From NCBI GenBank assembly GCA_040005555.1, contig JBDTYT010000062.1, positions 1 through 10,553 of the forward strand: 10,553 nt of DNA, given 5' to 3'. The DNA is from JBDTYT01 sp040005555 (GTDB lineage: Bacteria; Actinomycetota; UBA4738; HRBIN12). The notes under the pieces are model-generated. The model searched no databases, was not told the origin of the DNA, and worked only from the letters and a program-made list of their open reading frames with translations. The position numbers and the translations under genes are program-made. Numbering within the stretch: the first letter of the stretch is position 1; every line of letters starts with the position of its first letter. This document shows positions 6,346-10,553 of the stretch, piece after piece.

Positions 6346-6681
6346 TCATCCGATCTCGATCTTCTCGAGTCCTCCGGATCCCTGCGTGCCCTCGAAGTCG
6401 GCGGCTCGGGCATCGATGACGGCCCGAGCCGCGAGCAGGAACTCGCGCGCCGCCGAAAGGAGATGATCCAGGACCTCCGGACCCGCGCCCTGGATGCCCG
6501 TGAGGGCCATCCCGATGGGACAGAAGGCGACCGAGCACACCTGAGACGGCGGCGCGGCGGGAGCGGCGGTGGACTCAGGCTCCCGCTCCGCTCGGCCGTC
6601 GGCGGGCGGCGTGCTCCTGCCGGCCTTCGTGTCGCTCTTCGTCTTCGGACCCGTCTTCGCCGGCATTCTTGGCTCGGCCAT
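6346..6681 (-). CDS. Conserved-looking hypothetical protein, 111 aa, downstream of ArsA-like gene
   Basis: I cannot name this protein with certainty. Residues 1-47 are a disordered, Lys/Pro/Ala-rich tail (for example KTGPKTKSDTKAG). Residues 48-95 hold a cysteine pair, VCSVAFCPIG (C49, C54), followed by an amphipathic helix PEVLDHLLSAAREFLLAARAV. This layout recalls small actinobacterial proteins annotated DUF5304, encoded between ArsA-type ATPases and ROK kinases, whose core usually has a Cys-rich CP motif before a similar helix; that match is from memory. The ATG has AGGGGG 8 bases upstream, overlapping the stop codon of the ArsA-like gene. Only 5 bases separate the two genes, so they are almost certainly cotranscribed. 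ATG six codons in is an alternative start. Confidence 0.72.
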   Translation of the reverse strand: MAEPRMPAKTGPKTKSDTKAGRSTPPADGRAEREPESTAAPAAPPSQVCSVAFCPIGMALTGIQGAGPEVLDHLLSAAREFLLAARAVIDARAADFEGTQGSGGLEKIEIG

Positions 6682-6686
6682 GCAGA

Positions 6687-7889
6687 CTACCCCCTCTTGG
6701 CTCCAGCGGTGGCACCGGGAACGGGCTCCTTGGCGAACGAGATCTCGAGCTGATCCCCCACGAACGACGCGCCGCGCACCTCCAGACGCTGGAGCGTCTG
6801 CGGCAAGATCAGGTTCCGTTTGTACGACCCCACGCGAACGAACAGCTCGTCGCCACGTCGATGGATATCCATATCCTCTCGCGAGACGAACGGCAGGCGA
6901 AGGGTCAGCACGTAGCTGGCGCCGCGCTTGCGGACCCTGATCGGGTCGTCCCGATAGAGGATGTCGGTGACGTGGAGGTCGCCGTACACCTCTTCGCCCA
7001 TCTCCTGCAGGAGCGAGACGCCGACCATCTCGCGATCGAACAGTCGCGCCGTGAGGATCGGCACGGGCTCGAAGGACTCCCGGACGGTCTGGAGGTGCTC
7101 GGCCTGGATGTCCTTCCACTTGCCGAAGTACGGATCCGTCACGGTGTCGGGGATGATGCGATTCACGACGACGGCGTCCACCCGGTAACCGAACAGCCCG
7201 AGGTACGTGTACGTGCGCCTGGCCTCGGCGATCACCATCTTCTCGGGGTTCACGACGAGGCGCACGCTCGACATCGTCTCGTCGATGAGGATGCGCCGGA
7301 CGGCATCGAGGTTGCGATGGAGGCGCTCGATCGCACCGAAGAACTGATCGCCGGCGATCGGCAGCGTCGTCATCTTCGAGACGAGCGGACGCACAGCCTT
7401 CACGACCTTGCGCTCGACCGGGAAGATCCGCTCGATGTACCAGTTCATGATCTCCGGGAGCGAGAGCAACCGCAGGGTCTCGGCCGTGGGAGCGCAGTCG
7501 ACCACGAGCAGGTCGTACTTGCCGCTCTCCACGTGCCTGCGCACGTCGATGAGCGCGAAGATCTCGTCGAGCCCGGGGATCACCGAGAGCTCCTCGGCCT
7601 GGACCGACTCGACACCGGCCCAGTTCATGATCGAGATGAAGTACTCCTGGATCTCGCGCCAGTTGGATTCGAGCCGGTTCTGGGCGTCGATCTGCTCCGC
7701 CCACAGGTTCGGACTGATGTTCGTGGCGTCGTCGCTGATCGCCAGGTCGAACGAATCTCCGAGGGAGTGCGCCGGGTCGGTGCTCATCACCAGCGTGCGG
7801 TGACCGTCGGCAGCGGCTCGCACCGCGGTAGCAGCGGCCACGGTCGTCTTGCCCACGCCGCCCTTCCCCGTGAACAGCAGAACCCGCAT
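6687..7889 (-). CDS. ArsA/Get3-like ATPase with C-terminal HSP20-like domain
   Basis: This is a 400-residue P-loop ATPase of the ArsA/Get3 (deviant Walker A) class. The Walker A GKGGVGKTT is at 8-16, switch I DPAHSLGD at 38-45 and switch II DCAPTAET at 131-138; VVNPEKM lies at 212-218. The single ATPase unit is followed by an alpha-crystallin/HSP20-like beta domain at about 322-386 (YVLTLRLPFVSREDMDI through FVGDQLEISF), the ArsA_HSP20 arrangement. It has only one cysteine (C132), so it lacks both the arsenite-binding cysteines of ArsA and the zinc CxxC of eukaryotic Get3. No arsR, arsB or arsC is nearby. Arsenic resistance is therefore unlikely; a chaperone or lipid/membrane-protein targeting role is inferred. 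It has no Shine-Dalgarno site and looks leaderless. A GC-rich hairpin separates it from the SRPBCC gene. Confidence 0.93.
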   Translation of the reverse strand: MRVLLFTGKGGVGKTTVAAATAVRAAADGHRTLVMSTDPAHSLGDSFDLAISDDATNISPNLWAEQIDAQNRLESNWREIQEYFISIMNWAGVESVQAEELSVIPGLDEIFALIDVRRHVESGKYDLLVVDCAPTAETLRLLSLPEIMNWYIERIFPVERKVVKAVRPLVSKMTTLPIAGDQFFGAIERLHRNLDAVRRILIDETMSSVRLVVNPEKMVIAEARRTYTYLGLFGYRVDAVVVNRIIPDTVTDPYFGKWKDIQAEHLQTVRESFEPVPILTARLFDREMVGVSLLQEMGEEVYGDLHVTDILYRDDPIRVRKRGASYVLTLRLPFVSREDMDIHRRGDELFVRVGSYKRNLILPQTLQRLEVRGASFVGDQLEISFAKEPVPGATAGAKRG

Positions 7890-7896
7890 CCGGCCT

Positions 7897-7902
7897 AGCT
7901 TA
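7897..7902 (-). promoter_or_regulatory. Leaderless -10 element of the ArsA-like gene
   Basis: The minus strand reads TAAGCT, then 7 bases (AGGCCGG), then the ATG at 7889. This places initiation at the start codon itself. No clear -35 hexamer is visible, and no well-spaced Shine-Dalgarno site is present. Confidence 0.5.
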
Positions 7903-7912
7903 TCGATTCGAG

Positions 7913-7934
7913 CTTCCCCCGCCGCCGGGGGGAG
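7913..7934 (-). terminator. GC-rich hairpin between SRPBCC and ArsA-like genes
   Basis: Eight pairs (7913-7920 with 7927-7934, one G-T wobble) close a 6-base loop. It lies 12 bases after the SRPBCC stop codon and just upstream of the ArsA -10 element. There is no U-tract, so it is a possible attenuating or partial terminator rather than a textbook one. Confidence 0.35.
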
Positions 7935-7946
7935 ATCCGGTTCGGT

Positions 7947-8390
7947 TCAGCCGAGCTCGACCCGGCGTTTCAACCCCTCGAGGGCGTTCTCGATCACACG
8001 CTTGGCACCCTGCGTACGGACGAACCCGGGAAGCAGGACGCCGAGCTCGACGTTCAGGCGGTAGACGACCTTCGTCTCTCGGTCGTCGATCTCGGTCAGC
8101 AGGTACTCGCCGCTGATGTTGCTCACGGAGCCGCGCGCCTCGGTGGTGACCCACGACAGCCCGGCGTCTGCCGGCGCGTAGCGATACGCGAGCGTGTAGC
8201 TCGCCTTCCCCAGGAGCGGTACGTCGACCTGGAAGGCGACCTTCGTCGCGAGGCCTCCCTCACCCCGTTCGAGGACCGAGGCCGATTTCACGTCGGCCCA
8301 CTCCGGGTAGGCCTCGTACTCGGTGAGCACGTCCATGATCTCGGCCGCGGATGCCTCGATCACGATCGAACCTTCCGTGTGCTCGGTCAT
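7947..8390 (-). CDS. SRPBCC (START/Bet v1-like) lipid-pocket protein
   Basis: This 147-residue protein is of the polyketide-cyclase/SRPBCC type, a single helix-grip fold with a hydrophobic cavity that binds lipids or other apolar ligands. The N-terminal strand SIVIEASAAEIMDVLTEYEAYPEWADV (8-34) holds the hallmark Y-P-x-W. Alternating strands run through the middle (VAFQVDVPLLGKASYTLAYRY, TKVVYRLNVEL) and a long C-terminal helix (GAKRVIENALEGLKRRVEL) closes the pocket. There is no signal peptide, so it is cytosolic. It starts 12 bases after the stop of the zinc-ribbon membrane gene, with AGGA 10 bases upstream of the ATG. TAGGAT 9 bases before the ATG could also act as a -10. The pairing with an ArsA-like ATPase matches Rv2185c/Rv2184c of M. 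tuberculosis, as I recall that region. Confidence 0.9.
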   Translation of the reverse strand: MTEHTEGSIVIEASAAEIMDVLTEYEAYPEWADVKSASVLERGEGGLATKVAFQVDVPLLGKASYTLAYRYAPADAGLSWVTTEARGSVSNISGEYLLTEIDDRETKVVYRLNVELGVLLPGFVRTQGAKRVIENALEGLKRRVELG

Positions 8391-8402
8391 GCCGCGAGAA
8401 TC

Positions 8403-9140
8403 CTACTGGCCGCGAGCGGCCGGGAGCGCGATGAGCGTGGCGAGGACGGTCGACGCGACGATCAGTCCGGCCGATGCCCACAGCAGCATCCGCGCGCTGA
8501 CGAGGGGGCGCTCATCGGATGCGATCCGATACGCGTCGATCGCGGAGACGAGCCACAGGATCAACATCGACCCGACGAACAGCAAGAAGAGCGAGGCGAG
8601 CGGACCGAGCCCATTGCCCGAGCGCGCGAGCGCCAGCGCGAGCGCCGCCCCGAACACCCAAACGACCAACACGATGCGCGCGACCGCGTCCCCCTTGCGT
8701 CCGAGCTTCCAATGGCCGAGGCCCGGCAGGACGAGCGAGAGCGCGAGCGCCCTCCCCGGTTCGACGTGCGGCGTGGTGTCGGGCTCTTGGAACAAACGAG
8801 CGAACGGGGTGCCGCACACCGGGCACGTGCCGAGTGCCATCGGATTCTTCTGCTCGCACCCCGGGCAGATCCACACGGTGCCGCCCTCGGTCGCCTCGAT
8901 GCCGGTCACGTCGGACGTCATCGGAAACGACGGCCCGATGTCGCTGGACTCGCGCGCCGGGGCTCGATCTGCTGGTTCGGGTGTGACCTCGGCGGGCTCG
9001 GGCGTGGCGTCGGCGGCAGCCATGGCCGGCGCGAGCGACGGCTCGGCGGCGTGCAAGGGTTCGTAGCACTGGCCGCACCAATCAGCGTCGGCCGAGACCA
9101 GCGCGCCGCAGTTCGGGCACCGGGGCTCCGGGTCGCTCAC
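8403..9140 (-). CDS. Membrane protein with two separate zinc ribbons
   Basis: The protein is 245 residues and not a named family to me. The first zinc ribbon has C8-x2-C11 and C22-x2-C25. A long acidic Ala/Pro/Glu-rich linker (about 31-72) separates it from a second ribbon with C92-x2-C95 and C106-x2-C109. The C-terminal half has four probable membrane segments at about 131-142, 153-172, 180-201 and 217-240. The first opens with ALSLVLPGLGHWKLGRKG, a pattern like TM2-type small membrane domains. An SDPEP start from GTG at 9140 avoids a long overlap with the upstream glycosyltransferase and places the codon 6 bases after TACGCT. The longer in-frame reading to 9377 is mostly the shadow of the glycosyltransferase. 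The zinc ribbons are predicted to face the cytosol as a protein-interaction or nucleic-acid-binding head. Confidence 0.8.
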   Translation of the reverse strand: MSDPEPRCPNCGALVSADADWCGQCYEPLHAAEPSLAPAMAAADATPEPAEVTPEPADRAPARESSDIGPSFPMTSDVTGIEATEGGTVWICPGCEQKNPMALGTCPVCGTPFARLFQEPDTTPHVEPGRALALSLVLPGLGHWKLGRKGDAVARIVLVVWVFGAALALALARSGNGLGPLASLFLLFVGSMLILWLVSAIDAYRIASDERPLVSARMLLWASAGLIVASTVLATLIALPAARGQ

Positions 9141-9146
9141 CAGGGC

Positions 9147-9152
9147 AGCGTA
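9147..9152 (-). promoter_or_regulatory. Leaderless -10 element of the zinc-ribbon membrane gene
   Basis: The minus strand reads TACGCT, then 6 bases (GCCCTG), then the GTG at 9140. No Shine-Dalgarno-like sequence is seen. This layout decides the start in favour of that GTG and lies in the 43-base gap after the glycosyltransferase. Confidence 0.5.
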
Positions 9153-9183
9153 CTGCGGGTTCGGGCCCAGACCCAGGAAGCGG

Positions 9184-10323
9184 CTACGCGTGCTCGACGG
9201 CCACTCGGAGCCACTCGGCGAGCCGCTCGGCGATCTTCGGCCAGGCGTGGTCGCGCTCGACGCGAGCACGACCTGCCGCGCCCATCGCCTCGGCGCGTGT
9301 TGGGTCTTCGAGCAGGGAAGCCACGGCATCGGCGACTTCGGAAGGCCGGGAGCCGCGGACCAAGATCCCGGTCTCACCGTCGACGAGTGACTCGCGAGCG
9401 CCCCCTGAGTCCCCGACGACCACCGGGCGGGCGCACGCGGCGGCCTCGATGAAGACGTTTCCCCAGCCTTCGACCTCCAGGCCGGCGGCGCGGCTCCGGC
9501 ACGGCATCGCGAAGACGTGGCCGGCGCGGTAGTACCTCGGCAGGTCCTGTTCCGAGACCTGGCCGGCGAACACGACCGAACCGTTCGGAGCGGACGCGGC
9601 GAGCGCCTCCAGACGCTTTCGATACGGCCCGCCTCCGACGATCAACAGCGTGGCGTCGGGCACCCTGCGACGGATCTCGGTCATCGAGCCGATGAGCACG
9701 TCTTGACCCTTGCGCGCGACGAGGCGGCTCACGCAGACGATGAGGGGGCGGTCGGCAACCCCGTGCCGCTCGAGGATGTCTTGGGCCGGTAGGTCGGGCC
9801 GGAACGCGTCGATGTCGGCGCCGGGATACAGGACCGAGACCGGGACACCGGCCGGCACGGCGGTGCGAACCACGCGAGCGATGAACTCGCTGCACATGAC
9901 CGGAACGCGTGCCGCACGCGAGGTGACCCTCCGCATCCACGCGTGGGAACCGGGGACGAGCGACAACCAGTAGTCGAACCCGTGCGCGGCGACGAGGTAG
10001 GGCGTGCCGTGCCTCGCCAGCCCGGGCCCGAGCGCCGCCAGCGGCATGGCGTCGCCGAAGAGCACGACCTCGGAGCCGGTCTGGCGGATGAGGCCGCGCA
10101 CACGGTCGCGGACCTCGGGCGTCGGCCACGTGAACGCGCGAGGGTCACGCTCGACCCGGTAGGGCTCGCCCGCGTCGAAGGCCTCAGATCCCTGCCACGC
10201 GGGGGCGAACACCGTCACGCGGTCGGGCGGGAGCTCGCGCATCAAGCTGTGGAGTGTCCGTTGGATCCCGCCCACTTTCGGCGGATAGTCGTTCGTGACC
10301 AGCAGCGTCGGGGGTACGTCCAC
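9184..10323 (-). CDS. GT4-family mannosyltransferase, PimB-like
   Basis: This 379-residue retaining glycosyltransferase (GT-B fold, GT4) most resembles actinobacterial PimB, the GDP-mannose-dependent enzyme that adds the second mannose to phosphatidylinositol monomannoside at the cytosolic face of the membrane. The N-terminal LLVTNDYPPKVGGIQ (7-21) has the acceptor-side Gly-rich loop, and AAHGFDYW is at 112-119. The nucleotide-sugar site SRLVARKGQD is at 199-208, with the basic pair R204-K205. The segment CRSRAAGLEVEGWGNVFIE (275-293) contains the EX7E motif (E285, E293) and the PimB-type LEVEG. The start is a GTG at 10323, only 21 bases from a divergent gene; no good ribosome site is visible. 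Other GDP-mannose GT4 enzymes are possible, so the acceptor is inferred. Confidence 0.88.
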   Translation of the reverse strand: MDVPPTLLVTNDYPPKVGGIQRTLHSLMRELPPDRVTVFAPAWQGSEAFDAGEPYRVERDPRAFTWPTPEVRDRVRGLIRQTGSEVVLFGDAMPLAALGPGLARHGTPYLVAAHGFDYWLSLVPGSHAWMRRVTSRAARVPVMCSEFIARVVRTAVPAGVPVSVLYPGADIDAFRPDLPAQDILERHGVADRPLIVCVSRLVARKGQDVLIGSMTEIRRRVPDATLLIVGGGPYRKRLEALAASAPNGSVVFAGQVSEQDLPRYYRAGHVFAMPCRSRAAGLEVEGWGNVFIEAAACARPVVVGDSGGARESLVDGETGILVRGSRPSEVADAVASLLEDPTRAEAMGAAGRARVERDHAWPKIAERLAEWLRVAVEHA

Positions 10324-10330
10324 GGGCGCC

Positions 10331-10336
10331 TATGCT
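10331..10336 (+). promoter_or_regulatory. Leaderless -10 element of the YgfZ-like gene
   Basis: TATGCT is followed by 8 bases and then the ATG at 10345, placing initiation at or next to the start codon. The AGGA directly before the ATG is too close to act as a Shine-Dalgarno site. It sits in a 21-base divergent gap. Confidence 0.5.
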
Positions 10337-10344
10337 CGCAGGAA

Positions 10345-10553
10345 ATGGACACCCCGCCGCTCGAGGATCAGCTGGCCGCGCTCGAGGACGGACGAGCGTA
10401 CGTCGAACATACCGACGTGACCTTGACGGTGGCCTCCGGGGCGGACGCGAGAGGGTGGCTGCACGACCTCGTGACCGCAGACGTCGCCTCGCTCGAGCGT
10501 TTCCGGGCCCGCCCGTCGTTGCTCCTGTCCCCCACGGGCAGGATCCGAGCGAC
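10345..10553 (+). CDS. YgfZ/GcvT-like folate-binding protein, N-terminal part
   Basis: Only the first 69 codons are present; the window end cuts the gene. The sequence has the opening of the YgfZ/GcvT fold: LTVASGADARGWLHDLVTADVASL (about 27-50) and then LLLSPTGRIRA (59-69), matching the family pattern of strand, DA-x-x-W/F-L, T-x-D-V and LLsP-x-GRI. YgfZ proteins bind folate and help maintain or repair certain iron-sulfur enzymes. It is divergent from the PimB-like gene. Confirmation as YgfZ needs the K-G-C-Y-x-G-Q-E signature, which would lie beyond the end. A GcvT-like enzyme is the alternative. Confidence 0.75.
   Translation, partial: MDTPPLEDQLAALEDGRAYVEHTDVTLTVASGADARGWLHDLVTADVASLERFRARPSLLLSPTGRIRA

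Noticed and set aside
6346..7704. Continuous 452-codon minus-strand frame covering most of the ArsA-like gene
   Set aside because: Only its last 111 codons (from 6681) have a ribosome site and sensible composition; the rest is a shadow of the ATPase in another frame.
6687..7889. Arsenic resistance function for the ArsA-like ATPase
   Set aside because: Single ATPase unit, no arsenite-binding cysteine set, and no arsB, arsR or arsC neighbours.
8600..8660. Repetitive GAGCG/GCGAGCGC motif suggestive of a tandem repeat
   Set aside because: It falls in coding sequence for Ala/Leu-rich membrane segments; the periodicity follows from codon choice.
9197..9235. Three imperfect copies of a CCACTCGG-like unit
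   Set aside because: Short, degenerate, and within the C-terminal helix of the glycosyltransferase (codons for Glu, Trp, Leu, Arg); not a regulatory array.
9141..9377. N-terminal extension of the zinc-ribbon membrane protein into the glycosyltransferase gene
   Set aside because: The extra 79 residues overlap the PimB-like C-terminus by almost 200 bases, look like shadow sequence and lack any start signal; the GTG at 9140 has a well-placed TACGCT.

Overview
The window reads as a chromosomal stretch from a high-GC actinobacterium (Actinomycetota, probably an uncultured or deep-branching lineage). The reasons are the high G+C (roughly two-thirds by eye), frequent GTG/TTG starts, an F420-type luciferase-like oxidoreductase, a PimB-type mannosyltransferase and an SRPBCC / ArsA / ROK-kinase neighbourhood familiar from actinobacteria. 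I see no insertion sequence, phage gene, CRISPR array, tRNA or rRNA. No stretch longer than about 130 bases lacks a gene.

Layout. A single plus-strand gene at the left, fhs (formate-tetrahydrofolate ligase, 107-1777), runs convergently into a long minus-strand block; the two facing stop codons are only 2 bases apart, inside a perfect 10-bp palindrome. Read in the direction of transcription (right to left), the minus-strand block is: a PimB-like glycosyltransferase (10323-9184), a membrane protein with two zinc ribbons (9140-8403), an SRPBCC lipid-pocket protein (8390-7947), a single-domain ArsA/Get3-like ATPase with a C-terminal HSP20-like domain (7889-6687), a small conserved-looking protein (6681-6346), a ROK sugar kinase (6297-5335), an F420-type LLM oxidoreductase (5338-4430), 5-formyl-THF cyclo-ligase (4391-3831), then after a 127-base promoter gap a GcvT-family THF-dependent methyl/aminomethyltransferase (3703-2600), a GNAT acetyltransferase (2564-2061) and a 60-residue zinc-knuckle protein (1962-1780). 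A divergent YgfZ/GcvT-like gene begins at 10345 on the plus strand and is cut by the window end.

Two functional themes stand out. First, four separate folate or one-carbon proteins (Fhs, GcvT-like, 5-formyl-THF cyclo-ligase, YgfZ-like) lie within 10.5 kb. The GcvT-like protein has no gcvH or gcvP beside it and looks more like the demethylase branch (DmdA/LigM type) of the family, so feeding methyl groups into the THF pool is a reasonable hypothesis. Second, the PimB - zinc-ribbon membrane protein - SRPBCC - ArsA/HSP20 - small protein - ROK kinase run suggests a conserved envelope/glycolipid neighbourhood whose biochemical role is largely undescribed.

Regulation. Three genes lack a convincing Shine-Dalgarno site and instead have the hexamer TANGCT 6-8 bases before the start codon, the layout of leaderless transcription. 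Other genes (fhs, GcvT-like, the 111-aa protein, the 60-aa protein) have clear Shine-Dalgarno sites. Two palindromes in minus-strand promoter regions (3761-3776 and 1992-2023) are candidate operators.
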